A DNA stretch of 35,724 nucleotides from Phycisphaeraceae bacterium (GCA_028284155.1 JANQSF010000136.1:1-35724); one strand, 5' to 3'. Counted from the stretch's first letter, positions 15,256-23,573 are shown. Numbers and translations are program-made. The notes: generated by a model not told the origin, from the letters alone.

Positions 15256-16023
15256 TCATACCCTACACCTCTTTTGCAATCTAAACGCAACAGAGAAGGG
15301 CCGACTCTTGCATTTGTTGAGCATGCTTTCGTTTTCAGCGAGATGCCGGCGGTCTTCGGTCAGCCTCGGCTCTTCGAAATCCAGCACGTTGAACCCGGCG
15401 GCCTTGAACGCTTTCCAGTAGTCGGACAGCGGCCGGTGGAACCAGGTGAAGTCCGAGGTGAAGTGCGCCCAAGGCGGGTCGACGCGTTTGCGGCGCTCGA
15501 AGTACGGGAAGTCCCATTGATAAACGACCATACCGTCATCGGCGGACGCCGACGCCATGCCCTGCGGGAAGCAGGGGTGTGAAAAGATAACGACGGCGAC
15601 GCCGTTGTCGCGCAGCACTCTGCTGAAGGCGGCCATCGTGCCATCGAGGTCCGGCGTGTCCATCAGGACATAGTTGGCAATGACCAGATCGATCGACGCG
15701 TCGCTGACGGTCTTCAACTGGGAACACGAGTCCACACGGAAGTCGATGCCGGGCCCGTTCGCGCGGGCGATCTCGATCATCTTCTCGGAAAAGTCGATAC
15801 CGACCACGTTCGCGCCGCGCTCGCGCAGCTTGCGCGTCAGGTAACCCGTGCCGCACCCCGCATCCAGCACGTCAAGTCCGTTGACGTCGTCCGCGAATTG
15901 CCAGAGCACCGGGTCGGAATTCAGAATCCGGTTGACGTCCCCGTCATCGCCGACCTGCACGTGCCAGTCGGCCGCAATGTCGTCCCAGTCCGACTTCGCC
16001 GCGTTGATGTCGTGCTCATCCAT
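15256..16023 (-). CDS. Class I SAM-dependent methyltransferase
   Basis: A 255-residue protein with motif I VLDAGCGTG (52-60), acidic VVGIDFSEKMI, IDLVIANYVLMDTPDL and a hydrophobic stretch VAVVIFSHPCF. C-terminal residues WFHRPLSDYWKAFKAAGF match the small-molecule (Methyltransf_11/25 type) group. I start at ATG 16023 (MDEHDINAAKSDWDDIA), where family similarity begins; the open frame to 16083 adds nothing recognisable. Substrate unknown. It follows the small membrane protein gene after 62 bases and may be the last gene of that transcript. Confidence 0.88.
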   Translation of the reverse strand: MDEHDINAAKSDWDDIAADWHVQVGDDGDVNRILNSDPVLWQFADDVNGLDVLDAGCGTGYLTRKLRERGANVVGIDFSEKMIEIARANGPGIDFRVDSCSQLKTVSDASIDLVIANYVLMDTPDLDGTMAAFSRVLRDNGVAVVIFSHPCFPQGMASASADDGMVVYQWDFPYFERRKRVDPPWAHFTSDFTWFHRPLSDYWKAFKAAGFNVLDFEEPRLTEDRRHLAENESMLNKCKSRPFSVAFRLQKRCRV

Positions 16024-16085
16024 ACAGCCCGTTGTACCACGACGGACGTCGTCGTGCCGCGCGCGTTGTACAAGGTCACGCACGC

Positions 16086-16397
16086 CTACTGCTCGCGTTG
16101 TAGTTCCTCGATCGCCTTCTCATAGCCGGCGATGCGGTTCCGGGTCAGCGTGCGCAGCAGCCAGCCGAACGCCTTGAGCCCGCCGACAATCCCGACCCAG
16201 CCGAGCACGCCGCCCACGACCCACGCGGTCGGCGACAGGCCGTCGCTATTGCTGAAGTGAAAGGCCAACAGAATCACCACACATACGACGGTCGCAACGC
16301 CAAGGATGCCCCATGTATGGTCGCACTTCTCGACGAACCGCAGGTAGCGCTGCGCGTCGTCTCGGGCGTTCTGAAGAGTTTCGAGCTGAATGCTCAT
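16086..16397 (-). CDS. Small two-helix membrane protein
   Basis: A 103-residue protein with a charged start, a membrane helix (GILGVATVVCVVILLAF), a second (WVVGGVLGWVGIVGGLKAF) and a charged helical end (GYEKAIEELQREQ). I do not recognise a family. It lies 30 bases after the stop of the macro/deoxyribosyltransferase-like gene on the same strand, so the two probably share a transcript and this may be the membrane part of that unit. Confidence 0.7.
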   Translation of the reverse strand: MSIQLETLQNARDDAQRYLRFVEKCDHTWGILGVATVVCVVILLAFHFSNSDGLSPTAWVVGGVLGWVGIVGGLKAFGWLLRTLTRNRIAGYEKAIEELQREQ

Positions 16398-16427
16398 GCG
16401 GGTTTAGTCGTTGCTTTTAGGCGGAGA

Positions 16428-17396
16428 TTACAAGGGAACGTCAGCGGTCAATTCGGCCAACAACGGTGACAGTTGTCTCCGCAGATCGGAGATGTTCTTG
16501 TAGTAGAGACACCGGTGCGTCTTCACGTCAAACTTGAGTTCTTCGCCTTGCTTGGCGACCAGGAGGGTGGGTACCCCTTTGCCCCACGCGTAGCCCACCT
16601 CCAGGTACACGTTCGGGTTCGCGCCTGTCACGTCGGCCACGACCAGAGCCGCCGATGAGATTCGCTTCCTGATTCTGTCCAGCACGTCGCCCGTAAAGCT
16701 GGAGCGATCACACCGTTCACACAAACACCCCGCGGCGTTCACCGGTTCGCAAATGCCGAACTCGTAGACGTCCTGCATCTGCTCGTCGTAAGGCATCGCG
16801 ACGAAGACATGCTTCTTGGCGTCCGACTTGATGCCGGCGTCGGGGAGCCGGCGCGTCGTGCTGGGGCGCGCCTCGTGTTCCAGGTCGATTCCCGCGGCCG
16901 TCTGGATGGCGGAGAGGAAGGCCGTCAAGCGCTCAGCCCTGTTCGCGTCCCGCTCGACAACCGTAATCGTTTCCGGTCGCCACGTGCTGCCCGGCGCCTG
17001 GAGGTATTCCATCAGCCCGGCTACCTGTGCCGAGAACGCTTCCTTTTCGTCCAGCCCAAACCCGGCGCCGTGCATCGTCATGGCGACCGTCGCCTTTTCG
17101 CAGTCTTCGCCGGCCAGGATCGATAACGCGTTGCTCGAGAACGCGCGAATCTCGGAGTACCCGAAGTCCCAAAGCTGCGGCACGCCGACAAAGAGCACCC
17201 GCTTGCACGGCAACTTCCCTTGCGTGGGGATCCGAAGATGCTTGCCGGGCGACAGCACACCGTCCTCACGATCTGAAAGTCCAAGCGCCTTCGCCACGGC
17301 ACGGTCGGCACCGTGGAAGCCCTGGGCATACTTCAGGATCAGAACGTCACACGGCGTTTCCAGCACGTCGTTGTTGTCGACACGTATCACACTCAT
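16428..17396 (-). CDS. Fusion of a macro/M17-N-like domain with a nucleoside deoxyribosyltransferase/TIR-like domain
   Basis: A 322-residue soluble protein. Residues 1-165 (CDVLILKYAQGFHGADRAVA, CKRVLFVGVPQLWDFGYSEI, GAGFGLDEKEAF) resemble the non-catalytic N domain of M17 aminopeptidases, a macro-like fold. Residues 195-315 (KKHVFVAMPYDEQMQDVYE, SAALVVADVTGANPNVYLEV-GYAWGKG) match the deoxyribosyltransferase/TIR-like superfamily that cleaves N-glycosidic bonds; Glu266 in YLEVGYA is the likely catalytic residue. Such domains are known effectors in nucleotide-centred defence systems, which makes this a candidate, but no phage-defence role is shown here. It follows a small coiled-coil gene by 18 bases. 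Confidence 0.65.
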   Translation of the reverse strand: MSVIRVDNNDVLETPCDVLILKYAQGFHGADRAVAKALGLSDREDGVLSPGKHLRIPTQGKLPCKRVLFVGVPQLWDFGYSEIRAFSSNALSILAGEDCEKATVAMTMHGAGFGLDEKEAFSAQVAGLMEYLQAPGSTWRPETITVVERDANRAERLTAFLSAIQTAAGIDLEHEARPSTTRRLPDAGIKSDAKKHVFVAMPYDEQMQDVYEFGICEPVNAAGCLCERCDRSSFTGDVLDRIRKRISSAALVVADVTGANPNVYLEVGYAWGKGVPTLLVAKQGEELKFDVKTHRCLYYKNISDLRRQLSPLLAELTADVPL

Positions 17397-17414
17397 CTTT
17401 CAATCCAGCCAAGC

Positions 17415-17675
17415 CTACACATCGAATCGCTCCAACAGTCGTTCCACCCGATCCAATGACCTCTTCTTGCCGGGCAGAAAGACGTTCCTGACCCAATCCC
17501 TGTGCGGTGGAAGTTCTTGGCCATCTCTTACCTTTTGAATGAACCAAGGCCGAAACCCGTGCCAGTGGACGTGTTTTCCTGTTTCGAGATACTCCCTCGC
17601 TCTGCGGATCGCGTCCTCAAGCGATGCGATACGCTCAAGGATGTCTTTTCGCTTGTGTTCAAGAGAGTCGGGCAT
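17415..17675 (-). CDS. Small helical protein, operon partner of the macro/deoxyribosyltransferase-like gene
   Basis: An 86-residue protein from ATG 17675: a charged coiled-coil (LEHKRKDILERIASLEDAIR), a central KHVHWHGFRPWF segment and a basic C-terminal helix (KKRSLDRVERLLERF). No family recognised. Only 18 bases separate its stop from the next start, so the two genes are very likely cotranscribed. Its own start lies 25 bases after leader module 3. An upstream in-frame ATG at 17765 would put the leader hairpin inside the coding region and is rejected. Confidence 0.65.
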   Translation of the reverse strand: MPDSLEHKRKDILERIASLEDAIRRAREYLETGKHVHWHGFRPWFIQKVRDGQELPPHRDWVRNVFLPGKKRSLDRVERLLERFDV

Positions 17676-17700
17676 GATCTCGGGCGTATGGCAGGTTGAT

Positions 17701-17775
17701 GGGGTTGCTGCACTGAGTGACCCCGGAAGCTGTAGCCTTGTGGACCAAAGTATACATGAGACCACTCGCCATTAA
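17701..17775 (-). promoter_or_regulatory. Leader module 3 upstream of the small helical protein gene
   Basis: On the minus strand: TTAATG (17775-17770), a 15-base spacer, TATACT (17754-17749), TTTGGTCCACAAGG, then CTTCCGGGG and an imperfect hairpin (17724-17701). Spacing and sequence follow modules 1, 2 and 4. The segment before it, 17776-17850, contains a P3-like, strongly decayed palindrome after the stop of the next gene upstream. Confidence 0.6.
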
Positions 17776-17850
17776 CGGTTGCCTGGTCGTTGTTGGTCCG
17801 CGCATTGGCCGCGGGTGCCGCCGCGCGATGTCACCGGGCTACACACTTCG

Positions 17851-18267
17851 TTAAACGACGTTCTTGGGCAGAATGTTGTGTTCACGTCGCCAGTAATCTG
17901 GCGTGTGTGCGAAAGGGTCAGCCAGCCAGGTAAAACCAACCTCAGTCAACCACTGCCAAGCTGCGTTCAAGGCCTGGCGTTTGTCGAGTATTCCTGGTTC
18001 CGGTCCGAATTCTGAAATGGCTGCATCAGAGCAGTACTGGAACCATGGCGATTCACATTCCGCAGCGTGTTCCGGTGTTCGTATGTCCGCCGCCGGAATG
18101 GTGTTGAACCCAAGGAACAAACGCCAAGCCCCACCCCGCACGGCGTCGCGGCAAACGTACTGCGTTTGGGCTTCCTTGACCCGCGAGAACGTTGGATATT
18201 GCAACGGGTGATCAAACGGATCGAACCCTTCGGCAAGGATGCGGCGTTTGAACGTAGCGGGTGTCAT
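17851..18267 (-). CDS. Unknown 138-residue protein
   Basis: ATG 18267 is preceded by GGAG at six bases. The product is soluble and rich in aromatic residues (PWFQYCSDAAISEFGPEP, WQWLTEVGFTWLADPF). I do not recognise a family; there is no signal peptide or membrane segment. It is on the same strand as the sigma54 activator upstream (93 bases away) and the small-protein operon downstream, but the leader module after it suggests separate transcription. Confidence 0.65.
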   Translation of the reverse strand: MTPATFKRRILAEGFDPFDHPLQYPTFSRVKEAQTQYVCRDAVRGGAWRLFLGFNTIPAADIRTPEHAAECESPWFQYCSDAAISEFGPEPGILDKRQALNAAWQWLTEVGFTWLADPFAHTPDYWRREHNILPKNVV

Positions 18268-18360
18268 CGTGCACTCCAATTGCGTCGATCGGGGCAAATC
18301 AGCTATCCAGGATCATCGCAAGGCTAACCCGACTCTGGAATCTCCACCCTGCATACCCAC

Positions 18361-19833
18361 TCACTCGCCCGCGACCCGACCAGTCGCCGTCGCCGATATC
18401 GTAATCCCAAGTTCAGCGATGCGTTTACGGAGCGTCGTTCTGCTGATGCCCAACTGCTTGGCCGCAGCCGCGGCTCGGCCTTGCGATCGGGTCAGGCAGG
18501 CGATGATCAACTCGCGTTCCATCATCGACACGGCCGCCCGATGCAGCGCGCCGTCCAACGACTTGTCGTTCATCAAGTTTGCAACCACGCCGCGGAGGCT
18601 GTGCGCCGGCGACTCTGTTGATCCGAGCGGGCCGGAGGGGCCGGGGGTGTCGGGGCTGGCGGTTGGTCTTGATGTGCCTTTGGGGACGTGAGCCTGAATC
18701 TTGGCGGGCAGGTGTTCGAGGCGGAGGATGCTGCCGCGGGCCAGGACGAGCGCCGACTTCACGGCGTTTTCCAGTTCGCGCACATTGCCCGGCCAGGGAT
18801 ACTCGATGAGCACCGGCAGCACCTCGGGCGCGATCGTCAGCACCGACGTGCCGAACTGCCGGTTGTACCTGGCCATGTAGTAGTGGGCCAGCAGGACCGC
18901 GTCGACCTCGCGTTCGCGCAGCGGCGGCACGTGGATGTCAGCCACCATCAGCCGGTGATACAGGTCTTCTCGGAATCGCCGTTCCTCGATCAGACGGTCC
19001 AACGCCTGGTGCGTGGCCGCGATGATGCGCACGTCGCACTTGATGACCTCGGCCCCGCCCAGCCGTTGAAACGCGTTGTCCTGCAACGCGCGCAGCAGTT
19101 TGACCTGCGTCCCCAGCGGGATGTCGCCGACCTCGTCCAGAAACAACGTGCCGCCCTGGCACTGCTCGAACTTGCCGATGCGTCGCGTGTCCGCACCGGT
19201 GAACGCGCCCTTCTCGTGGCCGAACAGCTCGCTCTCTAACAGGGTGTCTGGGATGGCGGCGCAGTTGATGGCCAGGAACGGCCGACTGCGCCGCGCGCTG
19301 TGGTGCAGGATCGCCCGCGCCACCATCTCCTTGCCCGTGCCGCTTTCGCCGGTGATCAACACGTTGATGTCGCGCGGCGCGATCAGGCCGATCAACTTGT
19401 ACAACTCTTTCATCACCGGTGACTCACCGATGATCCGATCGACCTCCGCGGTTTCGTCGCGGCTTTCATAGATGGCTGGCACTTTGATGTCGTGCCGGAT
19501 GCGCAGCGCTCCGCGGATCTGGGCCGTGACGATGTCGGGCGTGACGAGGTTGGGCAGGTAGTCGAGCGCCCCGAGTTTGATCGCCTCGATCGCCTGCTCG
19601 CTGTCCTTCGGCTCGCTGTACAACACCACACACGCACGCGGCCAGCGCGCACGCAACGCCTCGAATGTCGTGTAATCGCAGATGACCAGATCGACCTCGT
19701 CCGCGTCCAGCAGCCCCGCCACGTCGTCCAACGAACGAGCCAGCGAGAACGCCGCGTTGAGGCTCGCACAGGCATTGCGAACGAGCGTCGCCACCTGCGT
19801 GTCTTGGGAGATCAAAAGGACGGAGTCAGCCAA
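18361..19833 (-). CDS. NtrC-family sigma54-dependent activator with a degenerate receiver domain
   Basis: A 490-residue activator starting at TTG 19833; the longer frame to 19992 runs through a 23-bp inverted repeat and has no homology. Domains: receiver-like (1-115) with the phosphoacceptor Asp kept (VICDY, Asp53) but the acid pair replaced (ISQD) and the conserved Lys absent (YLPNLV); AAA+ core with Walker A GESGTGKE (162-169), sigma54 loop GAFTGA (209-214) and Walker B TLFLDE; and a Fis-type helix-turn-helix (AAAAAKQLGISRTTLRKRI). It is divergent to a DksA/TraR-like gene carrying a -24/-12 promoter, an obvious target. A sensor kinase gene is not adjacent, fitting atypical receiver use. Confidence 0.92.
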   Translation of the reverse strand: MADSVLLISQDTQVATLVRNACASLNAAFSLARSLDDVAGLLDADEVDLVICDYTTFEALRARWPRACVVLYSEPKDSEQAIEAIKLGALDYLPNLVTPDIVTAQIRGALRIRHDIKVPAIYESRDETAEVDRIIGESPVMKELYKLIGLIAPRDINVLITGESGTGKEMVARAILHHSARRSRPFLAINCAAIPDTLLESELFGHEKGAFTGADTRRIGKFEQCQGGTLFLDEVGDIPLGTQVKLLRALQDNAFQRLGGAEVIKCDVRIIAATHQALDRLIEERRFREDLYHRLMVADIHVPPLREREVDAVLLAHYYMARYNRQFGTSVLTIAPEVLPVLIEYPWPGNVRELENAVKSALVLARGSILRLEHLPAKIQAHVPKGTSRPTASPDTPGPSGPLGSTESPAHSLRGVVANLMNDKSLDGALHRAAVSMMERELIIACLTRSQGRAAAAAKQLGISRTTLRKRIAELGITISATATGRVAGE

Positions 19834-19887
19834 GGTCGCGCCTTCAAATCGGAGGAAGTGGAATGCGTTGAGCAGGGCGTCAGTCTC

Positions 19888-19954
19888 GTGCCACGGCCGT
19901 GTCGGCCGTGCGGAGCGGCAAGGGTGTTCCACACGGCCGACACGGCCGTGGCAC
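19888..19954. repeat. Perfect 23-bp inverted repeat upstream of the sigma54 activator
   Basis: 19888-19910 and 19932-19954 are exact inverted copies (CACGGCCGTG, CGGCCGTG blocks) with a 21-base loop. It lies 55 bases from the TTG start and inside a spurious upstream extension of the frame. It would form a very stable hairpin in the 5' leader or be a dispersed repeat. Confidence 0.88.
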
Positions 19955-20158
19955 AAACATGAGCCGCACAAGAACACCGCGACCCATTCCATGAAAGTCT
20001 ACGTCACGGCACGGATCATTTCGGCACACAACGATCAATAATTGTCCATTTTGGCCAATACCAATTCAGTATAGTGACAGCCCCGCGACCCACGACGCAT
20101 CGACGTAAACACATTACATTTAATTGTTTAACATCTCTTGGCCGCCTCCAATCCGCTC

Positions 20159-20174
20159 TGGCATTTGTCTTGCC
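20159..20174 (+). promoter_or_regulatory. Sigma54 (-24/-12) promoter of the DksA-like gene
   Basis: TGGCATTTGTCTTGCC: the GG (20160-20161) and GC (20172-20173) are separated by exactly 10 bases, as sigma54 requires, and 8 of the main consensus bases match. A start about 12 bases on would leave a leader containing an 8-bp hairpin (ACCCGTGT with ACACGGGT, 20197-20219) before ATG 20244. The AT-rich stretch 20040-20140 with TTGGCCAA-like palindrome near 20053 is where activator sites would be expected. Confidence 0.6.
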
Positions 20175-20243
20175 ATGAGGAACCGCTGGCAACGCAACCC
20201 GTGTTCGTGACACACGGGTCTGCCTCGAATACAAGGAGCGGTT

Positions 20244-20477
20244 ATGTCCACCCTCAACACCAGCAAACTCGACTTCCTCGCCCACACCCTCCGCCAGATC
20301 GTCGCCGGCCAAATCGAACCCCGCCGCCAACGCCTCGTGCGACAGGCCCTGTCCAGGTTAGACAGCGACGCCTACGGCTACTGCCAGGAGTGCGGCATCG
20401 ACATCCCGTACCGCGACCTCGAGCAACAGCCGGAGCGAAGATGCTGCTCGCGGTGTGAGAGCAACAAAGAGCGCTGA
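20244..20477 (+). CDS. DksA/TraR-type zinc-finger protein
   Basis: A 77-residue protein with a short N-terminal helix region and the C4 zinc finger CQEC-GIDIPYRDLE...CCSRC (Cys47, Cys50, Cys67/68, Cys71), the hallmark of the DksA/TraR family that binds the RNA polymerase secondary channel. It is far shorter than DksA (about 150) and close to TraR (73). GGAGCGGTT precedes ATG 20244. It is divergent from the sigma54 activator and has its own -24/-12 promoter, so control by that activator is likely. It converges with the next gene, with 29 bases between stops. Confidence 0.85.
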   Translation: MSTLNTSKLDFLAHTLRQIVAGQIEPRRQRLVRQALSRLDSDAYGYCQECGIDIPYRDLEQQPERRCCSRCESNKER

Positions 20478-20506
20478 CGCCTGTGTCTGGCCGAGCAACG
20501 TTTGAC

Positions 20507-21049
20507 CTAATCGCCGTGCTTTCTGCGGGCGATGGCGAGCTTCTTCGCGTCCATCGGGCCAAGCAACGACTCGTACGGGCTCAGTGCCGCAATGAACGCG
20601 CCGTAGTCTTTCTTGAGGAACAGGTCGGCCGACTCGGCCAGGGCCGCGCTCATCATCCGTTCGCGTTGAGGTGTTTCGTCCTGTTGGCGAAGCGTCGAGA
20701 CGTCGTCGGCGTTCAACCCCCGCCGCTTGGCATCGTAGATCAGGCCAAACAGCAGGTCGTCGTCGCCCTTGAGGTAAGCGTTGAATAGACCAAGCATGGC
20801 GTCCGGTGTGGGCGGCGCGGTTGCGGTGACGTACTGAATCCGGTCGACCGAGAGCATCATGCTCAGGCCAAACCCCGGCTCCAGGCATCCGGAGCCTTCA
20901 AGCCAGTTGTCGTCGTCTTTGAACAACGTCACGAACGCGAACCGGTTCCAATCCATCGAGCGCACAGCCGCGGCGATCTCTGTTTCAGCCGGATCACCTG
21001 TGACGTCCGTCGGTTCAAGATCACCGTCGTAGTTGGTGCGGAGGATCAT
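20507..21049 (-). CDS. Unknown 180-residue protein
   Basis: From ATG 21049 (MILRTNYDGDLEPTDV) the product has the layout DPAETEIAAAVRSMDWNRFA then FVTLFKDDDNWLEGSG, which has the feel of an immunity-protein-type domain, but I cannot assign it. The C-terminal third is helical (AALAESADLFLKKDYGAFIA). The longer open frame to 21232 starts in a hairpin-rich stretch and lacks support. No signal peptide. Confidence is in the reading frame more than in any function. Confidence 0.6.
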   Translation of the reverse strand: MILRTNYDGDLEPTDVTGDPAETEIAAAVRSMDWNRFAFVTLFKDDDNWLEGSGCLEPGFGLSMMLSVDRIQYVTATAPPTPDAMLGLFNAYLKGDDDLLFGLIYDAKRRGLNADDVSTLRQQDETPQRERMMSAALAESADLFLKKDYGAFIAALSPYESLLGPMDAKKLAIARRKHGD

Positions 21050-21455
21050 GATGTGTCCATTCAGTCCGTAGCGACTGTCTTTCAACTCAGCATAGTATCG
21101 CCCCCTTTCCCGTTTCCCCCGTTCGGAGGAAGGCCCTCCGGAAGGTGTGGTTGGGGTCACGCCACGGGCGGTTCTCGCGCAACATCCGGTTGTCGGTGGG
21201 ATGTTGAACATGGATTGGGTGTCTTGATGCACCGTGATCGTGTCGTGGAGTTGGGAGGCGCTGACGCCTCGTTTGCGTGGAAACCGGAAGAAGCAGACGG
21301 GGCGTAAACCAAAGCCCTTGGCATGCCGGTGGGCACGACGCTACTTGCTCAGAGAGTGGTTTTGCCTGTCATCCGTCTGCCCATCATGCGTTAAACTGGG
21401 CCACATCGCTTTGTTCCAATGCCCCCGCCGCCCGTCGCCAAACGCGGAGTTTCAT
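21050..21455. other. Intergenic region with hairpins
   Basis: About 400 bases between divergent genes. It holds a hairpin CAACATCC/GGATGTTG (21180-21206), a 6-bp hairpin GAGGCG-CTGA-CGCCTC (21255-21270) and several short palindromes around 21120-21145. The frame open through it is read as non-coding. GGAG at 21446 is the ribosome site for the next gene. Confidence 0.6.
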
Positions 21456-23081
21456 ATGACAGATATGTGTGTCCGGTCACGATCGCCCCGGTCGGTGTGC
21501 GTTGCCGTCGCGTGCGTTGCCGTTCACCTGATTGCGGCGTCGGCTGAGCCTGCGCCGTTTTCGGGCGTTGACAAGGCGTTTGTCGATCACGCCGTAGCGC
21601 GTGTGAAGAATCACCCCAAGCTGTATCACTACGTCTGCCGCAACGGCTATCGCCAGACGGTGGTCAGGACCACGCGGCAGGCGTTGAAGAGTCCGGACGG
21701 TCGGCGGCGGAAGCTGCCCGTGAAGGACAAGCCGATCGGCAAGTTCGGCGGTCGGCCGACGGACAGGGCGATCGCGCATGTCAAGGCCGTGTTCGCCAAG
21801 CACAACTCCGACTTGGCGAAAAGCCTGCTGCGGCCGGCGGTCGAAAGCAACAACAAGCCTGGTGCGAAACCGCCGACGCCCAGCCAGCCCAAACCGGGCA
21901 ACGCCGCGCCCGCCAAGCCTGCCAAAGTCAGCATCAAGCCGATCGCCGTCCTGAATCGTCGGCCGCTGCTGACCGATCGCGAGTGGCAGGTGATGGGTCG
22001 AACGGAGTTTGTCCGCTCGATCGCCTTTTCAAAGGACGGCACGCACCTGGTCGCGTGGACCGGGCAGACCGTGGTTGCGTGGGACATCAAGCAGGGTAAG
22101 CCCGTTTACGAGTCCCGCCGACTCAACGCAGGCCCGCGCCTGGTCGCACCGCAGGCCAACCTGTTCGCCTTCGTGAAAACGACCAAGCCGCGGCCGCTGC
22201 AACCGAACGGGCTTCCCGGGCAGGCCGTGGTCCCGACGATCGAGGCGCACGACTTTCGGCATGGCCGGGCGCGTTCGCCGCTGCGCGTTTCCAAGGAAGG
22301 GTTCGGCCGACAGATGTCGCGCTCACTGTCGCCGACCGGCCGATGGTTCGCAGCGGTGACGACCGAGATCTCCGCAAGCGGCTACCGCGAGTTGGTCGTG
22401 GTCAGCGACGTGACAACGGGCAAAGTTCGATTCAAGGTGTCGCCCGATGGGAAGCCGACGGGCCCAACCGCCGGCCGACGCGGCGCGACGCGCATCTGGG
22501 CGACCGCGTTTTCAAACGACTCACGCTACCTCGCCGCCGCGTTAAGCGACGGTTCGCTGGTCGTGTGGAACGTCGCGACCGGCCGACCGTACGCGACCTT
22601 CGCCGGCAAGCGGGCTTATTCTGAGTTCGATGGCCACCGCCGCCTCGTATGGCTCGGCCAACACGACGCGGTATTGATGCCAAGCTTCGAACCCGGCGGT
22701 TACCTGCGCTGCGACATGAAGACCCGCAAGGCGACGCCGCTGCAAAACAACGGCACACGCGGCGTCCCGCGAACGCGTTCCAGCGAGTCCGAGCCGTTCG
22801 CCGAGGCCGTCTCACAAGACGGCAAGTGGTTGATTCACACCAAACGCCTGACATCGGTTCGGCCGATCGACAAACCGATGATCTTTCTCGACGACCTGAC
22901 GACAGGCCAACTTCTCGGCCACTGCTACCCCATGCCCAACGACCGCGTCGCCGCGATGGCGTTCTCACCCGACGGCGAACAACTGGCCATCGGCACGATC
23001 AACGGCGACATCTTTGTCTACCGAACGACCGACACCCACAGGCTGGTCAAGGCTAAGGGCACGCTGGCGGGGACGGAGTGA
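21456..23081 (+). CDS. Exported WD40-like beta-propeller protein
   Basis: A 541-residue protein. ATG 21456 gives a signal peptide (VAVACVAVHLIAASAEP). Residues 25-160 are a helical, Lys/Pro-rich region (FVDHAVARVKNHPKLYHYVC ...). From ~175 on, WD40-like blades follow: FVRSIAFSKDGTHLVAWTGQ, VVAWDIKQGKPV, WATAFSNDSRYLAAALSDG, LVVWNVATGRPYATF, and MAFSPDGEQLAIGTINGD at the end. There are too few clean WD dipeptides for a eukaryote-type protein, so it is a loose quinoprotein/WD40 propeller. The next gene starts 19 bases later and may be cotranscribed. Role unknown. Confidence 0.8.
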   Translation: MTDMCVRSRSPRSVCVAVACVAVHLIAASAEPAPFSGVDKAFVDHAVARVKNHPKLYHYVCRNGYRQTVVRTTRQALKSPDGRRRKLPVKDKPIGKFGGRPTDRAIAHVKAVFAKHNSDLAKSLLRPAVESNNKPGAKPPTPSQPKPGNAAPAKPAKVSIKPIAVLNRRPLLTDREWQVMGRTEFVRSIAFSKDGTHLVAWTGQTVVAWDIKQGKPVYESRRLNAGPRLVAPQANLFAFVKTTKPRPLQPNGLPGQAVVPTIEAHDFRHGRARSPLRVSKEGFGRQMSRSLSPTGRWFAAVTTEISASGYRELVVVSDVTTGKVRFKVSPDGKPTGPTAGRRGATRIWATAFSNDSRYLAAALSDGSLVVWNVATGRPYATFAGKRAYSEFDGHRRLVWLGQHDAVLMPSFEPGGYLRCDMKTRKATPLQNNGTRGVPRTRSSESEPFAEAVSQDGKWLIHTKRLTSVRPIDKPMIFLDDLTTGQLLGHCYPMPNDRVAAMAFSPDGEQLAIGTINGDIFVYRTTDTHRLVKAKGTLAGTE

Positions 23082-23100
23082 GTGCGGAGTTAGTCTGGCG

Positions 23101-23448
23101 ATGCCTCGTAAGTCAACACGCATCCAGTCAGTGGTCACACTGGTCGTCTTTGCAGCCTTCATCACCGGCGGGGTTTTGGCCATCGTCTATTGGGGTTGGG
23201 TGGGCGTACTTGTGATCCTTGTGGGCATTGTGCCCGTCTCGATCGAAGTCGCCTTCAACCTGCCGACACTGCTGGGAGACGCCGTGCTACGACGTCGTGC
23301 CCGTCAAGGCCGATGCCTGGAGTGCGGGTACGATCTTCGTGGGAATCAACAGTCCAAATCATGCCCGGAATGCGGAACGGAATCAGCGCATAAGAGCGCT
23401 GCGGATTGGCAAGTAGGTCCAAGCCAACGACGCACAGGTGCGGATTGA
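23101..23448 (+). CDS. Small membrane protein with planctomycete-type zinc ribbon
   Basis: A 115-residue protein with two membrane helices (VVTLVVFAAFITGGVLAIV and VGVLVILVGIVPVSIEVAF) followed by CLECGYDLRGN...CPECGTE. The CxxCGYDLRG/CPECG ribbon next to membrane helices is a recurrent signature of Phycisphaerae proteins and a main reason for the taxon call. It follows the WD40-like gene closely. Function unknown. Confidence 0.82.
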   Translation: MPRKSTRIQSVVTLVVFAAFITGGVLAIVYWGWVGVLVILVGIVPVSIEVAFNLPTLLGDAVLRRRARQGRCLECGYDLRGNQQSKSCPECGTESAHKSAADWQVGPSQRRTGAD

Positions 23449-23573
23449 GTCGCGCCGTGAAGAAATACACCTGATCCGATTGCGACAACACTTCGCGCCG
23501 CCTTGCACCCATTACATTTGAGCGTCATCCATCGCAGCATGACTGCCCTGTCAACCCTGGAGACCGACACATC

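Noticed and set aside
19834..19992. N-terminal extension of the sigma54 activator
   Set aside because: It spans the 23-bp inverted repeat and precedes the receiver fold, which starts at ADSVLLIS right after the TTG at 19833.
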